A DNA stretch of 64,000 nucleotides from Styela clava (GCF_964204865.1 NC_135251.1:18414001-18478000); one strand, 5' to 3'. Counted from the stretch's first letter, positions 37,307 to 51,140 are shown. Notes: a model not told the origin generated them from the letters alone. A program made the numbers and translations.

Positions 37307-40300
37307 ATGAGTCACATAGATCCAGGCCCGCTTGCTACTTATGAAAGTCTAGCAGACCCTCATCTGACTGGGTACTTCAATAATTCTCGAATGAGAAGAC
37401 ATTTGAGAAAAATGGGTCTGATAACTAGTAGAGGTAACATTGTATCAGAAAAGGTTTTTCGTCTGAACAATGCTCGAAAAGAACACCAGAGGCATATTCG
37501 GGATGTGTTGGCTCAAGCTATAATACATAAGGCTCTTGATATGGAAAGACACAGACAGATGCATATTAAAAAGCAGCTTGAAGAAATTGGAAAAATTGAA
37601 CGAGTACGCAGGGTCCGTTCAGAAAGATCTCTTCGAGGTGATGAAGATTTGTTGCCACTACTTTCTCCAAGAATGAAGCACAGCAAAGATAAAAAGCATG
37701 GCAGGAAATCGAAAAGCAGGGAGAAAGTACCAATTTTACAGACAGTAACGGATAGCGATGATTATCAACAACAACCACCTCAAAGTGTGGGTTACCCAGC
37801 TATTCCGTCGGATACACCTTACAACACTCGTACTGACCGAATGAAAACTCAATATCCAGAAGTTGAAGTTGACAATCAACATCTATATGAGTTAGACAGG
37901 GATGCTTTGCGCTCTTTCACTCTCAATTTATCGCAGTTTGATCTTGGTAGTGGTGTGAGCCCATATTCTGTTCCTCCACTGGAGAAAACTGTCAAAAAGA
38001 AAGAAAGAAGGCGACCAGCAACAGCCACAGGTACAAGTGCTCGAGTAAGCATAAGAGCACCTCGCCCAAGATCCAATGCTAGATCACTGAAATTGCATCG
38101 CAGGGAGCCACCAATGATGCATAGAGCACAACTTCATACTTTGGCCCGTGTTACTTTCAAATATTTGGGTCAGATGGTTCACTTGGATCATGAGGAAGAA
38201 GATCCCAGAGATGAAGTTGTTGTGATGCAACAACACTGTGGAGGAGAAAATCTGCGTATTTTCAAAGGCATGTTAATGAAGGGAGATAGATTTGTTGTCA
38301 TTTCACGTAGACATCGTACATTCCCATTTAGCTTGACATTTTATCTCAACGGAGTTCAAGTGGAAAGATTGAGCACTTGTTGTGAGTACAAACACAAGCT
38401 TGGCCACAAGTTGGGTGCAAAATCCAGTCATTTTGGTATTGTCAAAGTCGACGGTTCTCAAGCTTGCTTCAAATGCTTGATAGCTCAAGGAAAGTTGAAA
38501 ACAAGGCCAGATCCTACTCCTCCTCCAACAGGGAAACCCAGCAAGCCAACAAGAACCAAGAGGAGACCAGCCAAAAGGCTACATGGAGTAGATGAGCAGA
38601 AGCCAGAAGAGTATGCTGATGACTTCCAAACATCATCAAAATCTTCAACATCTGAGGATGTTCAGACAGATGGTCCCAAAATGGCCTCAGATGAATCATC
38701 TTCTGAATTATCAGACACAGAATCGGAGAGTACAATAAGTGATGTAAGTGATTCGGAAAATGAAGATGCAAACCAACGTTCAGAATCTGAGAGTAGATTG
38801 TCATCGTTGAAGCCTGGTGAAGATGATTCATACTCATCTGATAGTAGTAGCGAAGATTCTCAAAAGAGAAGTAAACAAACAAAAAAGACCATGAAGAAAA
38901 GTCCACCACCTGCAAAAACATCAAAAAACCCAACTCCAGCTAAACAGGATCCACCGCAACAGAGGAAGCATGTTAGGAGCCCAGTAGAAAAGGAAAGAGC
39001 AAAAAGTCCCATAGAAAAAACAAGAACCCCATCACCAGTACAAAATGTCACTAAATCTGAGCAACCATCTATTCAGAAAGTTAACAAAAGCCCACCTCCC
39101 TCGTCCAATTCAGGAAAAGATGATATAGGGGGAACTTCTGCATCAGAGTCTTTGTCAAGTATGTCAAGCACTGATTCTGGAGATACTGTTGAAGAGGCAA
39201 TCAAACCAGAAACAGGGAAAACAAAAGAACCACAAAGGAAAACTCCTGATGTCAATAAAAATAACAACAATAGTAGCGAAATAAAAACAGAGACTGACGA
39301 AAAGCCCTCAACTACTGATGATCATTTGAATGGTACTGAACCTGTGGATGTTCCAAGACCTAAAACACCTGTAACAGCATCTGAATCAAGCTCTAGTAGT
39401 GATTCTGATAGTAGCGAAGCTGAGAGTTTTGAAAGCAAGTCTAGTGATGCTGAAAAGGGTTCAAAAGATGCAGATCAGAAAGAGAAAATTAATGCATCCA
39501 TTTTACCCCTTGTTCGAGGAAAAGTTACTGCTGATCTCAGTGGCAAGCAAATAACAAAATATCAGATTGAAGAACTAACTGAGTTTTTGGATAAAGATCC
39601 ATCGGCTCTTGGTATACAACAAATGTCACTAAAAGGCTGTGATGTTGGAAATGAAGGAGGAAAAGCAATACTAAAATCATTACTCAAAGCCAAGTCTCTG
39701 AAAAGCCTTGACATGAGCGGGAACAATATTACACAAGACTCTGTTGAGTTGCTACTTGATGTGTGCCAGAAAAATCCAGTTGATCATTTGTCTGTCGCTA
39801 ACAATCCTCTGGGTGACCATGGGTGTGAAGAACTGATTAGCGGATTTACAAGGTCCCAAGCAAATGTCGTCACAGCTCAAATTCAGAAAAGAGTTTCTCA
39901 AAGCCTAATTTCCTCAGTTCTAAAAGATTCTCGAAAGGAACTCGGTGATGAAAGTGGCGCTGGTATGTCCAGTTCTTCAAGCATGTCAAGCTTGGCTTCA
40001 ACAGCTGTAACAGAAACAGTTTTTCTACAAGATTTGGATATTTCCAATACCAAGGCAGGACATGGTACTTTTGTTAGTCTTGGCTCGTACTTAGCACTAA
40101 ATCCTAAAGTAACAACATTGAATTTGAGCGGAAACTCGATAAGTACAACAGCTTTGGAATCCCTGATAAACTCTTTAGGAGATGGCAGCAATAAAAATCT
40201 CCGAATTTTGGGCATGAACAGCACAACAATGGACAACAGACATGCTGAATTAATAGCAGAAAAACTCACCGACAAATGTCGATTATTAGAACTTAGTGTA

Positions 40301-40934
40301 AAAGGTAAGAAAACCATGAATTTTGATGTGCGTAGCCCTAGGCTAAGTATTTTTGAGCCACAGTGGATTCAATGTTTAAAATTAGGGTAAGCCACTGCAA
40401 TGCAAAAATTTTCGGGGCTCAGATTTTTGAATTCTAATAACTAAGACTAATATTGAACAATACCATGATTGCCTGTGAACTGGTTTTGGACAGTATTAAT
40501 TTTATTTGTAGTATTTGAATTTTGGACAGTATTAATATTTTCAAAGTACTCATTACTGCTACTACTTACTGATTACTGCATATGATTTTGTGATTTTCAC
40601 ATCTTAATGGTTTGGTATTCTTTCCAATCTGGACTTCGAGTTCAGACATTCTTTTTAAGAAAAATATGCCAAATTTCACTCATGAAATTGGATAAAATTT
40701 TGAATATCTTGGAACATCTTTCTTAAATAGATTAATTTAAATCTCAAAATTCTCTTTAAATTTCTGGACTCAATGACTCGCTCGTTATGCTTCGATTTGT
40801 CATTTACAGTTTTAAGTAATTTATTCATTATTATTTGCATTTTTCCAGGCAATAGAATAACCAAAGAAGGAATTGAGAAACTTGAAGAATATAAAAGAAA
40901 AAACAATTCCCTAGAAACATTGATTCTTGAGTGA
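37307..40934 (+). CDS. ERICH3: ERICH3-type protein with C-terminal leucine-rich repeats
   Basis: Two coding exons, 37307-40304 and 40849-40934 (GT-AG intron, phase 1), give 1,027 residues. The N-terminus (MSHIDPGPLATYESLADPHL, then RRHLRKMGLITSRG, about 1-110) matches ERICH3 proteins. The conserved block at about 275-395 (QQHCGGENLRIFKG, PFSLTFYLNGVQVERLS, CCEYKHKLG, CFKCLIAQG) is their DUF4590-type domain. An acidic Ser/Glu/Pro/Lys-rich region fills about 395-725. The last 300 residues are ribonuclease-inhibitor-type LRRs: SLKSLDMSGNNIT, VDHLSVANNPLGDHGCEEL, VTTLNLSGNSIS, GNRITKEGIEKL. Vertebrate ERICH3 is linked to primary cilia and is not known to me to carry LRRs. The start ATG lies 57 bases after a splice acceptor at 37250. 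The 78 upstream in-frame bases have intron character. Confidence 0.85.
40305..40848 (+). other. intron of the ERICH3-type gene
   Basis: Donor AAAG|GTAAGA at 40305, acceptor TTTTTCCAG ending at 40848. Reading through the donor leads to a stop at 40388-40390, which would truncate the last LRR, so retention would give a slightly shorter protein. Confidence 0.85.
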
Positions 40935-43900
40935 AAATTATGTTACTGTTAGCAGGGTTTAATTACCCATTATTCAGATAACAAAACTGATGTTCAGTAC
41001 TGAAGCATGTTGGTGAATGTATAAATACTCTGTGAAATTTTGAAGCAAAATCATTGGAATAGCTGTGTTTTTACTTCTGTTCTTTTGGGAAAAAAGATTG
41101 TTTGTGAACCGTGTTCTGGCAAAATCTCATAAATATTCGTTATCTCATACAATAAGATCATGCCATTTCTAAGCATCTTTCTGGGTATTTTTGTGTCAAA
41201 TAATCCAAAACATAGATGAAAAGGCAGTTATTCGGAAGATATTTCAGAATCCTCAATTTTGAAGTTGAAACTGGTATTGGTGATCGCTTCGAGTTTTTGT
41301 CCACATGCTGCAGCATTTTTGAATTGTAAATATATTGTACATAGAATAATGTGAATATCAAATAGATTTTATGTTTTTTCTTCATTTTTGCTTATTTTTA
41401 ATGTAGTATCACTGTTTTAGCTTGTGTTCTTCATTCAATTGCACATTAATTTTTACAATAATGATATTTCTGTTTATTTTCCAGTACAGGTTTTTGCTGC
41501 ATTTTGTCATCACTGGCATCAATTTTATGTATATTAGTATAAGGTAGTCTTCTCTGATTACGTTATTACATTTTTCTATTTTATGAGGGAAAATATTTGT
41601 TAAATATTAATAATGATAATCTTTTTGAATACAAAAACATGTGTTACGAAAGCTGAGCTATTGGTTACTTTCAACATGATAGTACACCTAGCACCATAGC
41701 TTATCCTCTTTGTTTGTTGATTTGATTGTCACAGGTCACGAATAATAAATTCATATCTTCGTTCCTACATAAATATTGTTTGCAGACATTGTCTAGCGAC
41801 CTTTATATTGTTTGCTCCTTCATTGATGTTTCAATCTTAGAAGACCACAAGAATATGCTTGTACCATAGATAATGATTTTCTAACAGTTTATTTTCCCTC
41901 ATTTCTCTTGCTTGGCTCAACATAATCATTGTGATTGCACTATTTTTATCCCAAAGATCGTTAGATGGTGTAATATTAGTTTGGTGTGTAATTTCTTCAA
42001 GTGTCTCCCTGAGATTTTGATGATGGTAATAAAAATAGAAGACGTACCTATTGTTACATCTTAGATGTGTTTTATTACCAATTCTAGTATGATTGATTAC
42101 AGTATGAATATTTTATAATTTACGCTCCTATCTATTTTTCGAAACGAAGCATTCAAAACAGAAGAATAATATAATGCCTCCTGCTGTACGATCTTCTATC
42201 AAATAATAATCATTTCTTTCAAATCACCTTCATGTTCGAGCAAAATTTGTTTAAAACCTCCCGATTTTTATGTAGCATGTACCTTCTATATTTATCAGGG
42301 TACATTCAACCAACTTTTGTCCAAAATTGTCTAAGCAACTGTGGAACTTCACTTCCTGTTTTAGTACATTATCATAGTGATGAGCTTGTTATAGTGTTTT
42401 GTTTATACATTTGTAATTTTAACTTGCATATGAGTGGCAAATACTTGCAGATATTTGTAGTTACGGTAGTTTTCAAGATATTGTTTTTTATATTGTTTAC
42501 CATAATTTATAATCGCTTTAATGTAAAACTTTATCCCCATTAATTTGTCATTAGCTCTGTTCAGGAATGAAAAAATTTAGCAACAGTAGTTGGTCTATAT
42601 TTCTGAATAAATATGGATTCATCAATTTGACATTTATGTCTTAAAAGCTAGGTCGATGCCTGTATGATGTTTAGTTGTCTTCATATTTTTTAAACCTAAT
42701 CAAAAATCGGATTCAAATTTTTCTTTGTTTGGTTCTGTTAGTATGCTACTTTAGAATATTGTAGAGGAACACGCCACCCCATATCATTAATCTTCAAGTC
42801 TGTTTTAATATGATTTATAACACTGTGTTGTTGCATTTGCATTGCAATTATTCGAATCAAATATTATATTTTCTTTAAATCCTGGTCAGAGGATTTTCCT
42901 GATTTATGCTTTACTGTTCATTGCCTATCTACGGCTCATATCTATAGGTCATAACCAAATTGATTAACATTACAAATAAGTCTAAAATATTATTTTTGTT
43001 GATCATGATGATTATCTCTGTATTATGTTTGAATGATGTTTATATTCAACGTCTTATCTTAGAGAATAAATGTTTGAATTATTGATCTCATATGCTTGCT
43101 GCAGGGAAATAAAATGCGCAGGCGCTGAATTTATATTAGGGCTACAGCAGTGCACCTTAGAATCGACATTCAATTCGAATAAGTCGTAGCATTCTGGGCA
43201 AATTAGATGAATTTTGAAAACAGTTCAAAACCAATGATACCAAAAATCAAGAGATTCGCTATTAATTACCCAGACAATTGCAATTGAGCACCGAATGACA
43301 CGTCATTAAGTTCGTGAATTTCACTGCAATTCTATAAAATTTCTGATTTTGCCACTCAACATAGCAATTAAAGATGCTTGTCATATCAAATCATTTGTTC
43401 CACCCTACTGAATAGTTACGGGTATTGTGTAATTGTATATCGTTTTACACTTGCGTCTCCAGCATGACATGTAATCTTATATTTAAGAGGAGCGAATTTG
43501 GAATGATCAAACACGATTCAAACGAAGCCCTCGAAAACGACACATTGATGTTACGTTTACATGTTACGGCAAAACATATTTAAAGAGTAATAAATGATTA
43601 TAAAAACAAATACAAAGGCGTCATTCGTGGTGTATTCAAGTCCTAACACGACGTAGGCTATTTCCAAAACAATAGCATAATGGTTTGTGTGTCAGAAGGT
43701 TCCCGGTTGACACAAAACAAATGAAACAACCCAACCAAACAATAGGGAAGGGATTCAAGGACAGCGTTAATCAGGTTTCAAATTTTGAAGTCAGAACGAC
43801 ACTACAACGCATGTGACTTGGTAAAAACTTATTTATCTTAAGACAAATTTACCCAATCCTGAAAGGAAAACTCTTCAAACGTTTGCCAAATGCAAAATTA

Positions 43901-44403
43901 TTGCAAATATTATTCCTAAAACCAATACATCTCATCATGCATCTGCAGTATATGTATGCATATTTGTCATTTTGTAGACCACATATAGTTGTGCGCCTTA
44001 TGTCTTAATTACTCTCATCCCTATTTTAGCTATTGTACCCAGATTTTGTTTCTGCCACCTCTGCGTAAGTTGGCAGTGATGTAGCTCGGACTCGCAGCCC
44101 TCTATTCTCGTTTGGCTGTCTTCATAGAACGAGTGCTTTGTGCCACATGGATGTAATCTGTTTGAATACCTTGTTTCTATCATCCTGCGTAATTCTTCGT
44201 TCACAGAATAAGCTACAAACGAAACTGTATGATTTTCGAAAATTTTTTTGGTGTTGAGCATATGAAATATTGGGAAATAACCATCGCTGCAACAGATTTA
44301 GCTAATTGCGTCCATTCATTCACTTATTGTTATCTGGCACCATATAGCGGCATGCATATTTAACAGGCATGCGTTCAACTTGTAGAAGTATATTTGATTA
44401 GAT
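40935..44403. other. 3' region of the ERICH3-type gene and intergenic DNA, no further gene
   Basis: AT-rich DNA with several AATAAA motifs (41744-41749 and others near 42605 and 43065), any of which could end the ERICH3 transcript. The 103-residue frame at 42232-42543 is hydrophobic and low in complexity, and I do not support it as a gene. Confidence 0.45.
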
Positions 44404-46268
44404 CAGTGGTTCTTAAAATCTTTGAGTCGCGCCCCCTTTGAAAAATTTTATAAAATTCGCCCCCTCCCCCCATTTTTTTTCTTTGAAAATCTGCTTTTCG
44501 CAATGGGCTGGTTGTTTTATATTAATATGGCGCTGTAAGAGTGTTGGTCTCATAGCGTCATTGCTCTGAATGTTTATTAGGCTAAAAACGCATCGGAATA
44601 CAACTTCGCCATTCATGGTCGTATGCATAAAGCCATACCAGTGGTCATCATACATTCTGGTAAAGTTAAACTAAGTTTCAGGTGAAACTAGGCACGCAAC
44701 AAACGTATGCGTACGTACGTATGTATTTTCTGCTTGGAAGTTCACTTAAGACACGTAAAATTTCAATCCAATGTTTACTTCATCACTATTGAGCAATGCA
44801 AAAACTATCTACTGTGTGTTAAAAACACACAATAATAACAGACTTTTTGGCTTGCCTAACGTCTCCAAAATTCACTATCTATACCCTTGGACAACCACCA
44901 GGTTCAAAAACCCAGTTTATAAAATGGAGAAGTGTAAATCAATTTATGTACATTTTTAGCAAAAAGAAAAAAAGTCCTTTTTCTAAAAAGTATCATGCAT
45001 GTGGACGATTCCCCGACATTGACCACTGAAAAATAAAGTAAGAATGACGTTTGCGATTGCATTTTGTTTAAATATCCGATTGTTTTCGTCTGCCGCGACA
45101 GATTAAAAACACTTTCTTAGACCTTGCAAAACTTATAAATTCCTCGTGCTTGCGGCACACCTGTAATGTTCTGAAACCACCGACTTGAAATAAATTCGTC
45201 TCCCTTGGATTTTATCACAAACTTGGGAATTTCTCTAACAATGATATCTGAAAATCAATCGAGTGGCAGCATTGCAATGGCGCGGAGTAAGAGCTGTAGC
45301 GAAAACTCATATTGGTCTAATTTGCAGGAATATGAATCAAAACAAAATGTATTCTGTCAGTTTACAACACATTTTTATGTCCGCGGATTGCTGTGGTATT
45401 TTGGGGTAGGGGTGCTTTTATTTTATCAAAGCAATCGCAAGTTAATTATATACAATTAAATAAATAAAGCAAGCATTTTAAATATGTATATCGGTCATGG
45501 ATCTAATATTTTATTCAACCATCTCAAAAACCATTACATATCCGTTGAAAAAGTCGGCTCTTCTAACGAGTGACATAATCTCAATGACTGACCCAGGGGC
45601 CAGGAGCCGTATCGCGGAATTTCGGGGAGATAAATATACATTTTTGATTTACTAATAAACTTTACATGTATTCTCATTGTACTAAATTAATTATATATAC
45701 TTTCTGGTATTTTATTTTACACCAGATCTTTCTAACGACGATAAGGAATTCGCATGGGCGCAATACATATCAAAACTAAATATAATCGAGCAATTGATTA
45801 TCACTGATTGATTGATTATTATCATTAGCACATTATTATGTCCGCATATTGGCGTGGTATTTTAGATCGGTAATGAGTTTTTTTGTCGTCGACGCCACCG
45901 CAAGTTACCTTGGACACAAATGAATTAAAATAGAGAGACATTTTGAATTCTTGTAGTTGTCATAGATTGAATATTACGAGACAGAAAAATTTATTATCAT
46001 GTGAAAAGACCGGCATTTTTAACACAACGCGGAGACCGTTTTTAGGAGCCGTTGCATGGAAATTTCCGATTCCATTTTGTGACCTCTCGCCCACCCCCGT
46101 ATATTTCCACCAGATTTGGCAAGAAAACTTCTAGGACTTTTTAAATGACACTTTAATCACTTTAAACATTACCCACCGCTCGATGTCGACTTATGTGAAA
46201 AACAACGGATGTATTTTCAAGTAATCCTGTTGTACAGTCGTGATATACTCGGATTAAAAGAACCACTG
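44404..46268. mobile_element. 1.9-kb hAT-type element with a rearranged right end
   Basis: Left end CAGTGGTTCTTAAAATC followed by GAGTCGCGCCCCCTTTGAAA, the same family as 32238-33725. Homology continues to GTGACCTCTCGCCC near 46090. The final 180 bases to GAACCACTG at 46268 do not match the other copy's terminus, and the flanks GATTAGAT and GAGCAAGA do not match, so the right part was replaced or the ends come from different insertions. Confidence 0.7.
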
Positions 46269-48978
46269 GAGCAAGATTACAAAACCGTATGATTATTGTA
46301 CATCAGCAGTTTTGCATATTATTTGGCATTTAATACCTCAGTAATTCTTTTGAAACCACAATCGACACGCGACACTTACGTTTAAAATTATGTTACCAAA
46401 CTATTAATATTATTAAATTATGTATAGGTAGTTGGTAAGATAAATGGTTTAGTTCATTTGAGTTTCTCTGTTTAAATCTATTACAGTCTATTACTATTCC
46501 AACAGTAAACAATAGCACAAAAACAGCCAAATAATCACGTTATATTAAAGCTGTTTTATTTTTATTTCCAAGTTCTATTTACGAAGCAAGATAATATTGG
46601 GGCAATTAAAAGGTCAACAGTTTTGCATTTAACAACACACAAGAACTTCAGCTTGAACTATGTAGATGTTATAAAAAAATTATCAATACTTCAATTAAAA
46701 TCTAATTATATTTGTTGTTATTGAGGAAAATTACAACCAAAACGTGGAAACAAAAGTATTGCATTGCAGTCAATTATTAACTTGAGCACAAACCACAACA
46801 GTAGCCTACTCGACTAAAGTTTCGTGTGAGATTTCTAAAACGATCATGACATTGCATTATTTCAAATTTTACCAAGAACTACGCTACATAATAATTTTCG
46901 ATTTTGGGATCACATGTGAAAACTTCTTTCTATCTATGACATCGCATTATTTGACAGTTTAACAAGAACTACGCAACATAATCATTTTTAATCTTGGGAT
47001 AAACTGTGCAGACTTCTTTCAATCAGCCACTAAAATGTCATGGCTTGGTATATGACACGTGTTGACATTTCAATTCTTGTTACAAAACCTTATAAATCGA
47101 AAAATATTTTTTTGTAATTACTGGTGAAAAAATGTTTTCGGAGAAATTTGGATACATGAAGTTCTTTTAAAATGTCAATTCTTGAAATTGGCGAAGGTTA
47201 TGAAAGACAAAATTTCGACCTCTCTGATCTTGCAATAAATAGCATTGCTGACTTCTAAATCTCAAGTCTAAGGTCACGTCAAGTCATATATTTACTTATA
47301 CTTCAAGTTTAGCGGCAAGGCTGATTTCCCAAACCTTAATTTTTGAATCCGATCAAACGTATTTAAACGGAGTTTAAAATTGAGCCACCACTGGGTGGAG
47401 TATTATTCGAGTAACAAATGTCTACAAAATACCAATCTATTTGAGAGAAACAATTTTAGAATAAAAGTATTCTATATTTTTCTGGCTTTAGGTAATATAG
47501 AAACCAAACTTAGCTGAATGATATACTTCTTCTATTTATGTATGAAAATGTCAAAATGAAACTCATTTTCCGTGAATGTGTGTAAGATGTTCAAGTAGAT
47601 TTTTAATAACCAATAACTTAAAATAGAAATGCTTTCATTTATTTTGTGCTTCATATTTGTCAAGTGCAGACCACAAATGTTTTCTGACTCATATCGTTTG
47701 GGTTATCAATAAACTTTTCTTTGGACAGGCAAATTCCAATCATATACCAATAGTTTTTTCATCAATCCGTTACGACAATGAACCTAAAATGCACTGATTT
47801 GGTTGGGTTTTGATGACGAATGCGCTGAATTCTAAGTTCCAAATAGGCCATGAATTAATTAATTTTTCTAGAGTAAACACGAAAATATACAAACCTAATA
47901 CTGTGGTTGAAAACAAGATTACTCACTTACCAATACCGAAAATCTATGCCCCAGGGCAGTATTAGGGGTTTTATTTTAATTTATTTCAGAGAATTACAAA
48001 GTTTCGTTGGTAAATTGAAAAAAGAAGTTTAGTTTATCGGGACAAATAATACTATCAAAAATTCTCGTCGTTTACATCACCATTTCACAGAAAATATATC
48101 ATTTGATTCCTTCATCTACTAATACTATAGCTTCTGAAACTGGGTTTGGTAAGTCAAGTCAATGATCGAAGATATCTGCTCATAAAGCACATACTGTGGA
48201 AAAAAATTCGTATCAAAGTTTACCTAAAAAAAAGAACTAAACTCTATGATGATGTTTGTAAGAACACACTTCATGTCCAGGTGAAAAATGCAATAAGCAG
48301 TGCAAAGCTTCCGCAACGACGGAAGACACAAACGGCAAAAAAAACAGAAGTTCTCTCGATACATTGAATCAATTGTTTAAAGTAAATTTCAATCTATGGA
48401 GAATATGTTGAAAACTAATAAAATCTGCATTGCTGGTTCCTACTTTATAAAAAGTTTTACAAACAAAAAATGGTTTAATTATGAAAAGTGGTTCTATAAT
48501 TTTTGGATCATTTTGTCGAGCGTGTTGTTACCCCTCCTGTGAAGTTTAGAAAGCTTGGAATATTCAAACTGCGGTGGATAATTTTCTTTGACGTACCTGA
48601 TTTTAACAGATAAAATTATGGGTCTATTTCTTTTCATTTGCTACGCTCGTTTACACATAATTCTGTCACTAGTATGAAATTAAAAATCCTCAAATTTTTG
48701 ACATTTCTAAAATACGTTTGTTTTTTAACATTTTTGAAAAAGAAAGAACATTTCATATATATATAATTCTTAAATTGTAATTTCTAAATTTAGCATAATT
48801 TTTGAAAACAAATGTATTAGCATTTTCGTTTCTGAAAATAATTATGATGGAGAGTTATCGTGGCAGTATTTGAATGAAAAAAAAAATTGCCTGTACCTGT
48901 ACAGATTTTTGTGGATGCCGTAAAATATAGGCTATTTTATAAAAAATATCAGAAAGTTGTTTAAACTTAACTGGAATT

Positions 48979-49939
48979 ACCGTATTTCCCGGCGAATAAG
49001 TCGCTTTTCTAGACCCAAATTTTTGGCCTGATTTTTGGGGAGGTCGTCTTATTAGGCGAGTATGATAATTTTCATATTTTTGGTGTCGCCTTATCATTCA
49101 ATTCGGCCGATAAAATACCTTCGGCGATAGCATCCCCTGACACGACTATGATATATGTATATAATACCGTAATGTAAAGTATATTTAATTCATTTTTTTC
49201 GACATAAATTTTACTCGGTGAGATATTATCGCTGACTAAGGTTTTTTCCTACCTGAAATACTCAAAATAACGAGTGGCAGCATTGCGATAAAGCGGAATT
49301 GTTGCAGAAACAGCTCAGATATGTTTTTAAATTGCAAAAATACAAATCAAAACAACACATAATCGTACATGTTTATGTCCACGGATTGCCTTGGTAACTT
49401 AGTCTTAGAGCATTGATACTATTTATATTGTTCCAATGACAGATTGAATTGATCACAATTAAATCAATGAAGCAACACATTTCGTTTTGTGGAGATTTCC
49501 AGGTGATAAATATGTATGTTTCATATATACACTACGTGTATTTATTTATACAAACTAAATATAATCAGGTAGTTTATCTCACATTATTATGTCCGCAGAT
49601 TGCGGTGTTATTTCAGATCGGCAATGTTCTTATATGGTGGACGCAATCGCGAGTTACATTGAACACAATTAGATTGATATTGGAAGATAGTTTGAATTCC
49701 CGTAGTTGGTATGGATTGAATATTACGCTATAAGAAAAAGTCATTATAGGCAACCATTTCAACCAATGCGCAAACGCGGCAACCGCTCAAAAGCTTTTGA
49801 ATGGTAATTTGAGAATCCGATGTTGATGAGGTTTTACTACCCTTTTATTGGCAGGTTATATGCAAAAACCCATTTTTTTCAGGCGAAAAACGGGCCTCGT
49901 CTTATTTGCCGGGTAGACTTATTCGATGGGAAATACGGT
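48979..49939. mobile_element. 0.96-kb DNA transposon with ACCGTATTTCCC termini
   Basis: ACCGTATTTCCCGGCGAATAAG at the left end is mirrored by CTTATTCGATGGGAAATACGGT at the right. AATT flanks both ends (48975-48978, 49940-49943). Copies B (53523) and C (56207) read GGAATTCTAAAGAAGTT across the same point, an empty site. The middle shares sequence with the hAT interior at 45270-45400. No transposase. Confidence 0.85.
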
Positions 49940-50696
49940 AATTATTAAGAAGTTCTCACGCATATTTAACAATACAGCAAGTGTAAAATATAGAAGTGGT
50001 TAGTGAAAACATCTCAACATAATTGTTATTACTATCAATTCCACTAAGTTGTATAAAGTTGCAATTGCGCATTACATTGACTTTTCAGGTAATTTAATCA
50101 CATTTCGTCTACTGCACCTCACTCAGTCGAAAGTGAATGTACTTAAATGAAATTTAACGCCGAGAGGCACATGCGAACTCATTTTGAGAAATGGGACTTT
50201 CGTTTTAAAACTTTATTACGGCCTTCAATAATATAAACAATTTGAGTTCTTTCGTTTCATTATAATAATGAGTAATATGCTTTCAACAACGCAAGACTTC
50301 GTTTCAAGAATTTCATGATGAAAAATCAAATTTTATTCTCAGTATTTAAATATTTATACCTATTATATATATATATTTATATTGGCTTCTGAAAAGTACG
50401 AATTGTTTTCATAACTGAGAATCTTCTGTCTTCTGTCGTTCTATTATTAGCAGTTTCGATTTCTGTGTTCCGCCCATCAGCATTTTTACTTAAAAATGAT
50501 TGCAAAATAGCAAGCTGTCGATTCAGTAATTGTTTTTAACCAAACAAAATCCTATTAAGTCTTTTTCAATCTGCTTGTAAAACCCAGTTAATCTGGATTT
50601 TCCGCTCCGGTTTTCAGAGAAAAAAGTTTTAAAAATGTCTAAAATCTACTAGTCGAATTTCTAATCATTTCAATATTATTATTAAATTTTGTTATA

Positions 50697-50790
50697 CGTT
50701 TCGGGCTCAGAGGGTCCGCCTCTCTGAGAGCCTATTCAAACCATGGGTATGAAATGGCTACGGTCCATTTCCTATCACGGGCTATACGCG
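50697..50790 (+). repeat. tRNA-like conserved block, copy A
   Basis: GGGCTCAGAGGG at 50703-50714 resembles an RNA polymerase III A box, and ATTCAAACC at 50734-50742 resembles the B box core (TTCRANNCC) at tRNA-like spacing. A hairpin CAGAGGG...CCTCTCTG lies between. Copies at 54390-54482 and 57023-57115 are better conserved than their surroundings. Possibly a tRNA-derived SINE head. Confidence 0.4.
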
Positions 50791-51140
50791 AATTTAAACA
50801 CACTTGTTTAGCACACTTCAAAACCAGCATTTTTAGCATAAGGTATTCAGACGATCATTATTTTTTATTCAAAACAATTCGTTTATATTTGATTCTGTAA
50901 TCTTGTATTATCACACAGAACAAATTCAGGCGAATCAGTTATCTATAGATCGTCTCACCACCACATATCTAAAAAAGCGTTACTTCAAGACGTTACAAAA
51001 ATAATCTATGTAGACATCGCCACATTTAGTTAATATTTCGGTGTTAATATCTGCAACTGCTACGCTTTAAAAACTAATATTGTGCACTTCAGTGCAACAC
51101 AAAATTACTGTAACCATGAATCGCGATTGAGTTTCATTCG

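Larger units (their letters stand above)
46246..51140. repeat. large repeat unit, copy A (longest)
   Basis: Shares ordered blocks with copies B and C: CGCATTATTT near 46920, CAATTCTTGTTA near 47075, GACCTCTCTGATCTTGCAAT (47215), GCCACCACTGGGTGGAG (47384), GAAACTCATTTTCCGTG (47557), GGCTATTTTATAAA (48930), a tRNA-like block at 50697-50790 and TTGTGCACTTCAGTGCAACA (51082). It carries about 1.2 kb (47590-48880) absent from B and C, an internal 120-base tandem repeat at 46850-47035, and the element at 48979-49939. No genes. Confidence 0.8.

Noticed and set aside
38514-38933. 139-residue minus-strand open frame (another at 39898-40317)
   Set aside because: Shadow of the ERICH3-type coding exon on the other strand.
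42232-42543. 103-residue plus-strand open frame
   Set aside because: Hydrophobic, low-complexity composition in AT-rich DNA, no recognisable domain, no splice partners, and it lies in the ERICH3 3' region.
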